Both the position numbers and the translations under genes were made by a program. Below the pieces are notes generated by a model. It did not search any database and had not been told where the DNA came from. It worked only from the letters and a program-made list of their open reading frames with translations. Positions 19,377-28,937 of a stretch of 64,000 nucleotides of DNA are shown here, one piece after another; position 1 is the first letter of the stretch; every line of letters starts with the position of its first letter. Where the stretch lies: assembly GCA_014804695.1 (NCBI GenBank), contig JAAUZJ010000014.1, positions 62,001 through 126,000 on the forward strand. Reading direction: 5' to 3'. The DNA is from Lachnospiraceae bacterium (GTDB lineage Bacteria; Bacillota; Clostridia; Lachnospirales; Lachnospiraceae).

Positions 19377-20585
19377 TTAAGCCTCCGGTGTCAAACGGTA
19401 CATCTTAAAACTGTCATCCAAATCTCCAAATGATTCATCCAAAATCTGCAGCGTCGGCGCAAGCGCCCACGGATAATCCCCATATCTTTGCGGATACTGC
19501 GAAAAGCCCTCACATTCCCCTGAGCAGTCGTATACTCTTCCATTTTTAATGGATTTTTTGATTGCCCGAATTCCAAGGTCCAATACTTTCCCATAACTTT
19601 TTCCCTTAAGGAACTGCCTCTTAATCCCCTCACTAAGCGATAGGCATATCATTGCAGTAGCCGATGAATCTGCCGGCCCCTCCAACGCCTGAAGCTGCCA
19701 TGAAAAATAACCATCTTTACGTTGCCATTTAATGACTGAATCAGTCAATTTTATATAAAATTCTAATAATTTCTCTTCTCCGAATTCACTGCCCATACAG
19801 CCTGTCATTCCACGAAGCAGCCAGCCTACGGCGCGCCCCCAGCCTATAATGCCATGCTTTGTCCCTGTTGCCACGTCATATCCATGATATGGCAGTCCGG
19901 TGGATGCATCGATACCATATGCCAGAAAATTCGCAATCTGTTTTATTGCAAGTTCCATATACTCACTTTTTTTATTAAATCTTCCGTATTCATATAAAAA
20001 TGGACAGGCAAGTCCTATCGAATCAACATATATGTGTCCGTTTCCCTGCGAAGGGCGGTAGGGCAGGCTTCCGATTTCATCTGTCGGGTAAGTAAGAGCA
20101 TATTCTGCGAGCTTGTCAATTGCGCTTTTGAAAGTCGTTTCATTTTTTTTATTTAATATACTGCCTGATAATTTATTATCGATGTATTCCTCATATATGC
20201 CCAGAAAAGTTTCGCCGGAGAGCAAGTCATCCAGATAAAACACCGGACTTCCTTTTTTTACCCATCTTTCAAAATATACATATAAACTTTCGTCTATTTT
20301 ATTTTGCAGTGTGGGCGCAGCATCGCTTCTGCTTCGCCATAATGCATCGGCAATAAGTCCGGTAGGCCAGAATATTCTATCCTCCGGTGCGATCTGTTTA
20401 CCAAGCAGATTTTTCCTTATAAAGTTTTTAAACTTAGTATTCGCGCTCCAAATGCCATATGTTAAAAGTTCGCCACAAGCATTGTCCGTCATCGCCATTC
20501 TATCCGTACTCATCATTTCCTCTTGCATATACTTCTCCGTTCCTTTAAAAAAGCGAACAAGTTCGCCTTCTGATTCCATGTCCAT
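19377..20585 (-). CDS. GH88/GH105-like unsaturated glucuronyl or rhamnogalacturonyl hydrolase
   Basis: 402 residues. IYVDSIGLACPFL (D188) and GWGRAVGWLLRGM (249-260) are the conserved catalytic and substrate blocks of YteR/YesR-type GH105 enzymes, which remove unsaturated uronic acids from oligosaccharides made by lyases. No signal peptide is visible, so it should be cytoplasmic. It is unusual in an assembly locus: it may trim or recycle the polymer, or act by fold only. The first ATG lacks a good ribosome site; an ATG at 20528 with CGGAG 7 nt upstream is a possible start. Confidence 0.72.
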   Translation of the reverse strand: MDMESEGELVRFFKGTEKYMQEEMMSTDRMAMTDNACGELLTYGIWSANTKFKNFIRKNLLGKQIAPEDRIFWPTGLIADALWRSRSDAAPTLQNKIDESLYVYFERWVKKGSPVFYLDDLLSGETFLGIYEEYIDNKLSGSILNKKNETTFKSAIDKLAEYALTYPTDEIGSLPYRPSQGNGHIYVDSIGLACPFLYEYGRFNKKSEYMELAIKQIANFLAYGIDASTGLPYHGYDVATGTKHGIIGWGRAVGWLLRGMTGCMGSEFGEEKLLEFYIKLTDSVIKWQRKDGYFSWQLQALEGPADSSATAMICLSLSEGIKRQFLKGKSYGKVLDLGIRAIKKSIKNGRVYDCSGECEGFSQYPQRYGDYPWALAPTLQILDESFGDLDDSFKMYRLTPEA

Positions 20586-20615
20586 CTTGCGACGGACGTA
20601 CTTACAAGGTATAAC

Positions 20616-22148
20616 TCACGCTTTTTTAATCTTCTGCATCACTATATCCCATAGATATTTAAATTCTGCACTCTTTCTAAATATGAACAGGAAAATAGTG
20701 TTATATATTATCGTAATAATAATTGCCATAAGCCCAAAAGTCAATATATTGACCTGTACGAGCAAAAGATTTTTAACCGGTATCAAAAGTATAAGAATCA
20801 TCAATATGACACTGATATATTTAACGGAATCCTTAAAATAATCCCATGAACTCATAGAAAAGCAGTCACGGTAAATTATTACCGGGCGTATTAAATTAGC
20901 GAGTATGCCGGAAATCACAGTTCCTATATATACACCCGCAAGCCCGATATATTTGGCGCCAACAATCGAAATCACCAAATTTATACCGCCCTGAATTAAA
21001 GGCAGAAACTTATCCTGTTCAAAAACCCCCGCCGCAATCTTAAAATTCAAAAGTACGGTCCTTCCGCCTTTAAAATAAAAATCTATAAGGATTAATGACA
21101 GTATCCACTGTGCAAGCATCCAGCTCTCGTCCAGATAAAGTCCCGCAATAAACGGCGTAAGCAACAGCCAGAAACCGACGGAAGCGAAACCATAGAGCCA
21201 GCATGCCACAAAGCGGTATACCCTAAACACACTGTACTGCTTTTCTTTTGACTCCGTAGCCACAAGATTTCCGAATCCCGAAATGACAGAATTAAAAATG
21301 ATGTTAACAAAATTAGCGGCATAGTTTATGATAAGACTGTAATTTCCCACAAGGCCAACCCATTTGGCACTTATGCAGGTGGTTATTATGATACTGTCTG
21401 TCTGCAGCCTTGCCACGTCGCCTATTTTATGAAACATCAGCGCCTTACTCTTTGTGACAACTGTGTCAGTTTCTTTTTTCTCCAGTTTCCGCACATTCTT
21501 GTCACGCAGATAAGGATATAAACGGTTAAAATAAATGCTGACGAAAATCTTCTGTATAAATTCTATTGCCGCCTGTGTCAAAAGAAACAGCAGAAAGTTT
21601 TCAGTCAGAAAAAGCACAACAATCTGCGCTAAAACCGTAACAATTTTAGTAATCGTAGTAATATTGGTCTGAATATAGCTTTTCTGCTGAGCATTGACAA
21701 GACTGTATTTATAAGCGACAAAATAAGTGCTGACAGTATTGAATAAGAAAATAAGATAATAAACCGTTAATTCTGTTAGTGAAATACCGCCTCTGTCGCC
21801 TTCTTTAATTATATATTGTAAAAAGGGAGTAAGTGCAAGACCGATAACCGCTATTACGCCCGCAATCGCAAGATATGCTTTTTTATAAAGGCTCATATAT
21901 GACTTGATTTTCTCGTAGTCGCGCTCGGCAACCGGTTTATAAAGGCTGTAATTAAGGGCCGTGCCGATACCAAGCTCTGCTAAAGACAACATGCTAAGGA
22001 TATCGGTATAAAGGGTATTTACGTCTAATAGTGTTCGTCCAAGCACCATGATAAACACTTTTCTCTGGTAAAAACCCATAACAAGAATGATGAAGTTACT
22101 GATGTAGCCGAAGAAAACATTCTTCTCAGCCTGCCGCACTCTGCCCAT
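20616..22148 (-). CDS. Wzx-like polysaccharide flippase (RfbX/MOP superfamily)
   Basis: 510 residues, about 14 hydrophobic segments across the whole length. The N-terminus (FGYISNFIILVMGFYQRKVFIMVLG) and LAELGIGTALNYSLYKPVAERDYEKI match Gram-positive repeat-unit flippases. It should move the undecaprenyl-linked unit to the outer face for Wzy. It lies 4 nt after a GT2 gene. It is distinct from the truncated flippase at the left end, which argues for two transport systems in this locus. Confidence 0.85.
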   Translation of the reverse strand: MGRVRQAEKNVFFGYISNFIILVMGFYQRKVFIMVLGRTLLDVNTLYTDILSMLSLAELGIGTALNYSLYKPVAERDYEKIKSYMSLYKKAYLAIAGVIAVIGLALTPFLQYIIKEGDRGGISLTELTVYYLIFLFNTVSTYFVAYKYSLVNAQQKSYIQTNITTITKIVTVLAQIVVLFLTENFLLFLLTQAAIEFIQKIFVSIYFNRLYPYLRDKNVRKLEKKETDTVVTKSKALMFHKIGDVARLQTDSIIITTCISAKWVGLVGNYSLIINYAANFVNIIFNSVISGFGNLVATESKEKQYSVFRVYRFVACWLYGFASVGFWLLLTPFIAGLYLDESWMLAQWILSLILIDFYFKGGRTVLLNFKIAAGVFEQDKFLPLIQGGINLVISIVGAKYIGLAGVYIGTVISGILANLIRPVIIYRDCFSMSSWDYFKDSVKYISVILMILILLIPVKNLLLVQVNILTFGLMAIIITIIYNTIFLFIFRKSAEFKYLWDIVMQKIKKA

Positions 22149-22152
22149 TTTG

Positions 22153-23268
22153 CTATCTCTTTCTCTTTAAAATATGATAGAGTCCCAGATATAAATCAGG
22201 AAATCTATTAAAAAACCGCACTTTAAAACAGTAACTTTTGTCTAATCCTTCGTATGCGCCTTCTATATTTAAAGTTTCTTTTAAAACATTACTGCACTGT
22301 CTTCTGATATGAACATATTGTTTACGCTCTTTGGCCGGCAATATTGCAAGCTTGCCTGCAACCAGCATACAGGATATTAACAGAATCGATGCGGTCTTAC
22401 CTATGACGTTTATACTATAATTGACACTTGTGTCACATTTTTCTTTCTTTTCATTTTCTTCTTTATTATTCTCTTCCTGAAGCTGTTCCAATAAAAACTT
22501 CCAACAGCGTATCTGGTCAATGTCAGACTCTCTAAACCGCTTAAGCATAGCTCCGTTTTCATTGTGATAATAACAATAGCCCTCATATTGGCTTGAACTG
22601 ATTAACTTAGCATCCCTTGTCACATCCCATACAAACAGCATATCCTCACCGATGGTATAGTCTTCATTAAAAAAGTGTCCCTCTATTACCTGCCTTTTAT
22701 AGAGCTTACTCCAACAGCGGGTGTCATGATTGAGAATCCCTTCGCGCAGGAAATCCTTACCGGCAATCAGGCGAGTGGCCGATAGTTCGGTTTCTAGCGG
22801 GCTGGCTGTAGTGCTGTTCAAAGTTGACGCTTCAATCTTATATTCATTCAGATTCTGTTCTTCCCAATCTTTGTCAGTGCACTTTTTAAAACTACAGCCC
22901 GCTATCTGAACATCCGGCTTTTGTACGTCATCATAAAGTCTTTGAAGACAGTCGGGAAGCAGCCAGTCATCCACATCCACGAACATCAGATATGCGCCCT
23001 TAGCTTCGCGCAGTCCCTGGTTTCTTCCCTCCGAAACCCCTCTGTTCTTATCAAAGAGGATTGCACGTATCCGTCCGTCTTTTTCCTGCCACTCATTGCA
23101 AAGCTCAGGAGACTTATCGGAAGATGCGCCGTCCAATAAAAGAAGTTCCCAGTCGGAATAAGTCTGCGCCAGAATACTTCTGACACACCTGTCAATATAA
23201 TCCTGTCCGTTATAAATAGGAACAATAATACTGATTAAGTTGGAATATACATTGTTACCTGCTTCCAT
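22153..23268 (-). CDS. GT2 family glycosyltransferase
   Basis: 371 residues from the ATG at 23268; the longest frame begins at a TTG at 23310 without a ribosome site and would overlap the pyruvyl transferase by 76 nt. Even from 23268 there is a 34 nt overlap. ISIIVPIYNGQDYIDRCV, LLLDGASSDKSPE and DVDDWL are the inverting GT-A motifs for UDP-sugar and metal binding. A Glu/Lys-rich insertion (EENNKEENEKKEK) lies before the C-terminal hydrophobic part. The sugar is unknown, and the exact start is uncertain. Confidence 0.83.
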   Translation of the reverse strand: MEAGNNVYSNLISIIVPIYNGQDYIDRCVRSILAQTYSDWELLLLDGASSDKSPELCNEWQEKDGRIRAILFDKNRGVSEGRNQGLREAKGAYLMFVDVDDWLLPDCLQRLYDDVQKPDVQIAGCSFKKCTDKDWEEQNLNEYKIEASTLNSTTASPLETELSATRLIAGKDFLREGILNHDTRCWSKLYKRQVIEGHFFNEDYTIGEDMLFVWDVTRDAKLISSSQYEGYCYYHNENGAMLKRFRESDIDQIRCWKFLLEQLQEENNKEENEKKEKCDTSVNYSINVIGKTASILLISCMLVAGKLAILPAKERKQYVHIRRQCSNVLKETLNIEGAYEGLDKSYCFKVRFFNRFPDLYLGLYHILKRKR

Positions 23269-24428
23269 ATTCTGCGAATTTCGTCTCCTGCTTCTGCTGC
23301 CCTTTTGCAATAATTCGGCATAATTTCTTTAAGCCTTGTCCGTATCATTTCTTCATTTTGCATAAGCCATTCATACGCATGAATGAGTTCTTCCGGAGTC
23401 TGCAATTTCTGCACCGGCAATACATAATCTTTCTCAGTTCCAAAAATATCCCTTGCAATGCCAAGCGCCTTGACCGAATACCCAACTACTAACGTCGGCA
23501 CACAGCTTGAATATGCCGCTATGGTTGCATGCGTTCTGGCTCCGATAAAAGCCCTGCATTTCGAAATAACATATTTAATGTTTTGACATGACATATCCTG
23601 AAAGAGAATAACTCTTGGATTGTTCTCATATCCACTATAAAGTTCGGACAGCGTTCGCCTATCATCATTATTTTTCCAAACAACATGCGGTATCAACGCC
23701 ACACTGTTATCCGAATTCTGTAAAATATGATCTATAAGTTTCTTATAATTTGCAATCGCAATGCCCTTTTCTTTCTCATAGTCAACTATCATAGGACTGA
23801 TATTTATACCTATTGTTCCGCCTTCTACGAAGCCTTCCGGCAATGTAATTTCCTGTGGCTTCAACGCAAATGCCGGATCCGGAAAAAGTTTGACATTTTT
23901 TATGACACCAGCGTCATTTAATGCTTTCTGAGTAATGGATTCTCTCGCTGTAATAAGCGTATACCGCTTCATATCTTCCACTAACGCCGCATCTTTTAGA
24001 AGCTCCGGTTCTATCGAGCAGCCCCACAGAATCGTTTTGGTGCCTGCCTTATTAAAAGTGCTGTTTGCCAGAATTGCTTCTTTCTTTAAAATCTCATAGC
24101 AGTACATATCTCCGCCTATTGATAAATACAACGGAGCAATGTTTTTGCCAAGCACAGCCCCAAAGCGGTATCTCATGAAGGATTCAGGATCATGAAAAAG
24201 CGCTCTCCAAGCGTAATACCAGACATGCGCAAGGAAATGTTCGTCTATTTTTTTTTCCTGTAAAATTTCGCACAATGGTTCAAGGGAATATGACTTGTCC
24301 TCTTTTTCACTGTTTGTAACAAGCAATTTGGGGATGTCAGGTATCATATGGCAGGTGGCGTTTACTATTGCTTCACAGCCGTGGTTGCCGCTGCCGCCAT
24401 GTAGGTACATTGTTAGTTTGTTGTTCAA
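23235..24428 (-). CDS. Polysaccharide pyruvyl transferase family protein
   Basis: 397 residues. YLHGGSGNHGCEAIVNAT at the N-terminus and KCRAFIGARTHATIAAYSS near residue 305 match the pyruvyl transferase family; the second block holds the R and H that bind phosphoenolpyruvate in characterised members. The start is a TTG at 24428 with AAGGAA 6-7 nt upstream, which fits better than the in-frame ATG at 24410. It is only distantly similar to the gene at 3799-5064, so the two probably act on different sugars. Confidence 0.78.
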   Translation of the reverse strand: MNNKLTMYLHGGSGNHGCEAIVNATCHMIPDIPKLLVTNSEKEDKSYSLEPLCEILQEKKIDEHFLAHVWYYAWRALFHDPESFMRYRFGAVLGKNIAPLYLSIGGDMYCYEILKKEAILANSTFNKAGTKTILWGCSIEPELLKDAALVEDMKRYTLITARESITQKALNDAGVIKNVKLFPDPAFALKPQEITLPEGFVEGGTIGINISPMIVDYEKEKGIAIANYKKLIDHILQNSDNSVALIPHVVWKNNDDRRTLSELYSGYENNPRVILFQDMSCQNIKYVISKCRAFIGARTHATIAAYSSCVPTLVVGYSVKALGIARDIFGTEKDYVLPVQKLQTPEELIHAYEWLMQNEEMIRTRLKEIMPNYCKRAAEAGDEIRRIWKQVTMYIPT

Positions 24429-24470
24429 AGTTGTTTCCTTGTTCCTTTCTAATAAGATTAATAGTTTTAT

Positions 24471-24749
24471 CTATTTCTCGTAGAATCCCTCTTTGCTATA
24501 AGCAGTCCATTTTAAATACATCTCTTGATAATTTTTCTTTATGAATTCTTGTATTTTGTGTATTTCTCTTTCATTAAGAATTCCTCGTTCTTGAATAACA
24601 CTTTCTCCATTGTTTTTTACAAAAAATTTTGCTGATCCTGCTTCTGTAAGTTTTCTGTCGCTGGCATGAACATGCATACATTCAATGACACAGTGCGATG
24701 TAAAGTATAGATAATACCCTGCCACTTTATAATCAAAATATTTTGGCAT
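24471..24749 (-). CDS. DUF4160 domain protein
   Basis: 92 residues from the ATG at 24749, which has GGAGG 7 nt upstream; a longer frame from 24803 lacks a site and overlaps the previous gene. The sequence (MPKYFDYKVAGYYLYF, MHVHASDRKL, AKFFVKNNG, LNEREIHKIQEFI) is a DUF4160 protein. DUF4160 genes are often paired with DUF2442 genes and have been suggested to be toxin-antitoxin-like, but the activity is not established. It is the last of three tightly linked small genes that are unrelated to glycan assembly. Confidence 0.75.
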   Translation of the reverse strand: MPKYFDYKVAGYYLYFTSHCVIECMHVHASDRKLTEAGSAKFFVKNNGESVIQERGILNEREIHKIQEFIKKNYQEMYLKWTAYSKEGFYEK

Positions 24750-24750
24750 A

Positions 24751-24972
24751 TTAATCCTCCATAAACTCTCTATTATTATCCAAATATTTTTTGACAATAT
24801 CAATTTCTATATCATCCATACTTGTCTCTAACACTTTTCCCTCATAACTCATAAAAACTGATTTTATTGGGTTATTTAGGTTAAGTACTTTTATATTTTC
24901 ATTTTCTCTCGTAAATGCATATCCATTAATAATCATATCTGCATGATCCGCCACTTGACTAATATCAGTCAT
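24751..24972 (-). CDS. Small conserved protein of the DUF4160 module
   Basis: 73 residues, acidic, starting MTDISQVADHADMIINGYAF. It overlaps the preceding small gene by 8 nt, has GAGG upstream of its ATG, and ends 1 nt before the DUF4160 start, so the three are almost certainly one operon. No confident family is recognised. The position just before DUF4160 is where DUF2442-type partners often sit, but the sequence does not clearly match that family. Confidence 0.65.
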   Translation of the reverse strand: MTDISQVADHADMIINGYAFTRENENIKVLNLNNPIKSVFMSYEGKVLETSMDDIEIDIVKKYLDNNREFMED

Positions 24973-25240
24973 ACAAAATCCTCACTTTCTTTATCGGCTT
25001 TAAAAACTCCTCCGCATCAAAATATAAATTCTCTAATATGGGAATCAAATCTATATACTCTTCCTCATCCACATCATTATGCCTGTACTTTGCCATAACA
25101 ACCAAATATCCATTATCCCATTCTTTAACTTCCGTATATCTATCTAATGAATATGGTGCCAAAAATCGAATCACATAATCATTATATTTAAAAATGCTAT
25201 ATGTTTGATCGTTACTTAAATATGCTTCTTCTTTTATCAT
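24965..25240 (-). CDS. Small conserved protein, first gene of the DUF4160 module
   Basis: 91 residues: MIKEEAYLSNDQTYSIFKYNDYVIRFLAPYS onward, with WDNGYLVVMAKYRHN and ending in ILENLYFDAEEFLKPIKKVRI. I do not know its function. The ATG at 25240 has a moderate GGGAAT site. An AT-rich inverted repeat lies about 47-80 nt upstream and could be its operator. The beta-strand-rich pattern fits a small soluble protein, and it probably works with the two genes that follow. Confidence 0.65.
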   Translation of the reverse strand: MIKEEAYLSNDQTYSIFKYNDYVIRFLAPYSLDRYTEVKEWDNGYLVVMAKYRHNDVDEEEYIDLIPILENLYFDAEEFLKPIKKVRILYD

Positions 25241-25286
25241 TACAACTATTCCCGCTCTTTGATATTTGCTAAATTCTATTTTAAAT

Positions 25287-25320
25287 TATGGTATTTATCG
25301 TCTATTTCTATAATACCATA
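25287..25320. promoter_or_regulatory. AT-rich inverted repeat upstream of the DUF4160 module
   Basis: TATGGTATT (25287-25295) and AATACCATA (25312-25320) are perfect 9 bp inverted arms with a 16 nt spacer, in the 85 nt gap between the GT2 stop and the first small gene. No T-run follows on the minus strand, so it is more likely an operator or promoter element than a terminator. No convincing -35/-10 pair was found beside it. Confidence 0.4.
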
Positions 25321-25325
25321 TTGCT

Positions 25326-26348
25326 CTATTTCTTATCATATAACTTCACAATAATACGTAATAGAATTATAAGCAACTTATTCGGATGCTTGATGCCGAA
25401 ATATAACAATCTGTTAGCGTTTTCATGTACTGTAATATTCGTATTATCGATTATTTCCCTAATATCTTTATCTTGAAAAATATCCAAAAGTTTTTCCATA
25501 TAATTTTTATCTGGATTGCGCAGCTCGTTTTTCATCACTAACAAGAGCATACAGCAGTATTCTTTTCGGATGGCTTGTTCGCCGTCCGGCACTTTTTTGT
25601 CGGTTATAACGTTTCGTAAAAAGTTCTCTAAGCGTTTGACGCTGTCCATCATATCCGAATCATAACAGTGTGCCATAGAGGTTTCCACGTAGCGGTAGTG
25701 ATAGTAATAGGCATTGTCCATGACTACCATTCTGGTGCAGTCTAAAAGGGCAGGATAAACCAGATTAAAATCTTCGCCCATGCGTATTGCGGTATCACAG
25801 AATTTCTCATTTCCTTCAAAAACAGATTTCTCATAGAGTTTCATACAGCGCGAAATAGGTACTACTCGCTGTTCGTTTCCAAGAAGCCGGTCCTTAATCT
25901 CACGCTGCAGCTTTGCACCCTCATATATGCCGGGCGCTGCCAGGGATGCTGCCTGAACAGTCTGTTTCTGTTTTTCTAAGATATGATTGCAACAGACAAC
26001 CTCGCCCTTTTTTCCTATTAAGAGCTTAACCATCTCCGCAAGCATATCTTTCTCGACATAATCGTCACTGTCAATAAACATGTAATAATCGCCGGTGGCT
26101 GCTTCCAGACCGGTAATACTTGCCGCGGTGCAGCCGCCGTTTTTTTTATGAATGACTTTTACCCTATCTTCTTCAGCCGCGTATCTGTCGCATATAACGC
26201 CGCTTTCATCTTTCGATTCATCATCTATAAGCAGCAGTTCCAGATTTTCATAGGTCTGCAGTAAAATACTGTCAACGCATTGTTCCAGATATTCACTGCT
26301 ATTATAAACAGGCACTATTATACTGATTTTAAAATTATGATCATTCAT
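25326..26348 (-). CDS. GT2 family glycosyltransferase
   Basis: 340 residues. ISIIVPVYNSSEYLEQCV, LLIDDESKDESG and MFIDSDDYV are the GT-A donor and metal motifs; the last Asp pair is the D-x-D equivalent. AAGGA lies about 7 nt before the ATG. The C-terminal 60 residues are weakly hydrophobic, as in many repeat-unit GT2 enzymes. It follows the GT4 gene by 15 nt and is the last glycan gene before the DUF4160 module. The sugar is unknown. Confidence 0.86.
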   Translation of the reverse strand: MNDHNFKISIIVPVYNSSEYLEQCVDSILLQTYENLELLLIDDESKDESGVICDRYAAEEDRVKVIHKKNGGCTAASITGLEAATGDYYMFIDSDDYVEKDMLAEMVKLLIGKKGEVVCCNHILEKQKQTVQAASLAAPGIYEGAKLQREIKDRLLGNEQRVVPISRCMKLYEKSVFEGNEKFCDTAIRMGEDFNLVYPALLDCTRMVVMDNAYYYHYRYVETSMAHCYDSDMMDSVKRLENFLRNVITDKKVPDGEQAIRKEYCCMLLLVMKNELRNPDKNYMEKLLDIFQDKDIREIIDNTNITVHENANRLLYFGIKHPNKLLIILLRIIVKLYDKK

Positions 26349-26363
26349 AGAGCGTCCTTCCGT

Positions 26364-27410
26364 CTACTTATCTTTTACAAGGTCTTCGTATATCGAAACC
26401 AAGTCCTTTACCCGCTTACTTATATTATAGGATTCTACTACCCTTTCCCGCGCGCTTACGCCATAGCGTCTCTTAGCATCCGTATCTCCTAAAAGATTAC
26501 ATATACTCTCTGCCAAGTCCTGACTATCCTTAGGTGAAATCAATACTCCATCCTGTCCATTTCTGAGTATCTGCGGAATTCCGCCAACTTGTGTGCTTAT
26601 TACCGCCATGCCTTTTGCCATTGCCTCAAGCATCGATACCGGCTGTCCCTCGAAGTAGGTAGGCAGTACGAAAATGCTGCATTTATCCATGTATAGCTCT
26701 TTTTGTTCCTGACCTATCCATCCAAGATATTCGACATATTTTCTTAGTTCTTCGGCTTTCTTTTTCAAGTCATTGTCTTCCCATACGCCGCCAAGATATA
26801 GTTTTAGATCAGGATATCTCTTGGCTGCAATTGGTATTGCCTCAAATAATTCCGCAATTCCTTTTTCCTTACACAGCCTCCCCAGAAATAACAGATTGTG
26901 GTCATCATATGAAGTTTTAGGCTCAGCCGGAACAGGTACGGCATTTTCCAGAATTACAATTTTCTCTTCACTTACTATCGGTTTAAAAAAATCCGCCCAT
27001 GTGTTTGAAAGCACTACAAATACCTGCGCTTTATTCAGGGTTTTTCTGATTGCGGCCCTGCCCTTTTCATTGTTCTTTTTATAATAAAAATTTTGAAAGT
27101 CGCCGCCATGCTCATGAATGAGAATTTTTTTACTAAAAAGTGATGCAGTATCAACGAAAAACCGTTTGCGGTAGAAACTGGCGTCTGCTGCCATATTTAC
27201 ATGCAGTATATCCATTTTCGGCAATGCTATAAGGAAGCGCAGATAAGCGGTAAACGCACGCAATAGTTTACGAAACCTGCCTGCGTCTATCATAGTACCG
27301 ATATAAAGAAGGTCTACTTTCCTGTCCAGTCCTTCCGTATAATAATTGTTGACAACTGCTGAAACGCCTCCATGTACTCTCCTGTCAGCGCCTATCATAA
27401 CAACTTTCAC
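26364..27410 (-). CDS. GT4 family glycosyltransferase
   Basis: 348 residues. VVMIGADRRVHGGVSAVVNNYY is the N-terminal glycine loop, LLFLGRLCKEKGIAEL begins the donor domain, and FEGQPVSMLEAM is the E-x7-E motif. A GTG start at 27410 with AAGGAA 9 nt upstream gives the usual MKVV beginning; the ATG four codons later is an alternative. It lies 35 nt after the initiating sugar-transferase gene and may act early in repeat-unit building. Confidence 0.86.
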   Translation of the reverse strand: MKVVMIGADRRVHGGVSAVVNNYYTEGLDRKVDLLYIGTMIDAGRFRKLLRAFTAYLRFLIALPKMDILHVNMAADASFYRKRFFVDTASLFSKKILIHEHGGDFQNFYYKKNNEKGRAAIRKTLNKAQVFVVLSNTWADFFKPIVSEEKIVILENAVPVPAEPKTSYDDHNLLFLGRLCKEKGIAELFEAIPIAAKRYPDLKLYLGGVWEDNDLKKKAEELRKYVEYLGWIGQEQKELYMDKCSIFVLPTYFEGQPVSMLEAMAKGMAVISTQVGGIPQILRNGQDGVLISPKDSQDLAESICNLLGDTDAKRRYGVSARERVVESYNISKRVKDLVSIYEDLVKDK

Positions 27411-27445
27411 TCAGTTTGATTCCTTTCAGGTATAGCAATCTTTAC

Positions 27446-28870
27446 TCACTTTGAGCCTTTTCCGGTCAATACCACCCACACTGTCTGACACAAAATCTTG
27501 ATATCCAGACCAAGCGTCCAGTTATCAATGTATTCTAAATCATACTTTACCACATCATCAAAGTCCACAATTTCGCTGCGGCCGCTGATCTGCCATAGCC
27601 CTGTCAGCCCGGGAGTCATGCTGATCCGCCTTCTGTAGTGTGAATTATACTTCTCAAATTCATCTTCCGTGGGCGGTCTGGTTCCTACTAAGCTCATATC
27701 GCCCTTTACAATATTATAAAACTGAGGCAGCTCGTCAATGCTTGTCTTACGTATGAATTTTCCCACTTTGGTAATACGTGGATCATTCTCCATTTTAAAC
27801 ATAAGACCTTGCATCTCATTCTGAGCCTCTAATTCCTTCTTACGCTCTTCGGCGTCAATGTACATGGAACGAAATTTGTATATTTTAAAACGCCTTCCGT
27901 TCTTGCCGATTCTGGTCTGGGCAAAAAATACCGGCCCCGGAGAATCAAGTTTAATGGCAAGCGCGACAAACGGTGTAGCAACTGCCGTAATCAACAGACC
28001 AACCAATCCGCCGACTATGTCAATTAAGCGCTTTATCACCATTCTTCTATAATCAAAATTATTAATGGAATATGTTATGACCGTATATCCCGCAAATTTT
28101 CCTACCCTTGTCTCTTTCTGGATTCTGTCGATCACATCGATATTATAATGGCAGACTATGCCCATAGATTCCAAATCATATATCATGTGTTTAACATAGT
28201 CCTTATCTTCATCCGGCAGATTAATAAAAACTTCATCAAGCGGCATTTGCCTTGCAATCTCAAGCACATTTGAACCGTCGGCTGTCACCTTCACTCCGCC
28301 GATCACAACACCTTTTCTGTCAACATCCACGCAGGCTAAAGCCACAATTTCGTACTCGATGTCCAGATTTTGTTTAAGACTATTCAGTGTCTTGTCCAGA
28401 ACCGATTCCTTGGCAATGACCATTATTTTGACAATATTTGATTTGGACGTAAAATAAGCCCTTAGTGCTTTTTTCATAAAAAGCCGTACCAGCCAGACAA
28501 TGATCATGTCAAATACGGCAAAATAACCCCAGACGCCTCTGGAAAACCGCTCGCCCTGCTGCAGCATAAAAAGAAGGCTGGCAACAGCAAGCAGCATAAA
28601 AACGTTAAATTTAAGCACTGCTATAAATTCTACAAAAACACCCCTCGTCAAAAATTCCCTGTTCCAGTCGAGCATAAAGCTATAGATGGTGCAAAAGAGC
28701 AGGAAACAAATATACACCAGAAAGTGGAGCTCAGGCTCCATAACCCTGCTGAATTTATGATAACGTATTAAGATTGCGATCACGTAAGCTATTGTAATGC
28801 TCATCAGATCTGTAAAAAGCAGATAATAGCCTTCTATAATTTTCCTTTTTCGGTTCACAGCAATGACCAT
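27446..28870 (-). CDS. Initiating polyprenyl-phosphate hexose-1-phosphate transferase (WbaP/WcaJ type)
   Basis: About 474 residues from the ATG at 28870. The N-terminal third has 4-5 membrane helices, then a CoA-binding-like domain, then the catalytic domain with KRLIDIVGGL, FKIYKFRSMY, VGTRPPTEDEFEKY and TPGLTGLWQISGRS. These enzymes move a sugar phosphate from a UDP-sugar to undecaprenyl phosphate, the first committed step of repeat-unit synthesis. The longest frame starts at 28915 without a clear site, and a GTG at 28858 is also possible; the start region shares the CATGGTNAT pattern of three other genes here. Confidence 0.88.
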   Translation of the reverse strand: MVIAVNRKRKIIEGYYLLFTDLMSITIAYVIAILIRYHKFSRVMEPELHFLVYICFLLFCTIYSFMLDWNREFLTRGVFVEFIAVLKFNVFMLLAVASLLFMLQQGERFSRGVWGYFAVFDMIIVWLVRLFMKKALRAYFTSKSNIVKIMVIAKESVLDKTLNSLKQNLDIEYEIVALACVDVDRKGVVIGGVKVTADGSNVLEIARQMPLDEVFINLPDEDKDYVKHMIYDLESMGIVCHYNIDVIDRIQKETRVGKFAGYTVITYSINNFDYRRMVIKRLIDIVGGLVGLLITAVATPFVALAIKLDSPGPVFFAQTRIGKNGRRFKIYKFRSMYIDAEERKKELEAQNEMQGLMFKMENDPRITKVGKFIRKTSIDELPQFYNIVKGDMSLVGTRPPTEDEFEKYNSHYRRRISMTPGLTGLWQISGRSEIVDFDDVVKYDLEYIDNWTLGLDIKILCQTVWVVLTGKGSK

Positions 28871-28937
28871 GCCTTTCTCTCGGAAACCAATTATATTATC
28901 ATTTAAGAATACCATTTTTCGGGAGTAAATTCAATTC

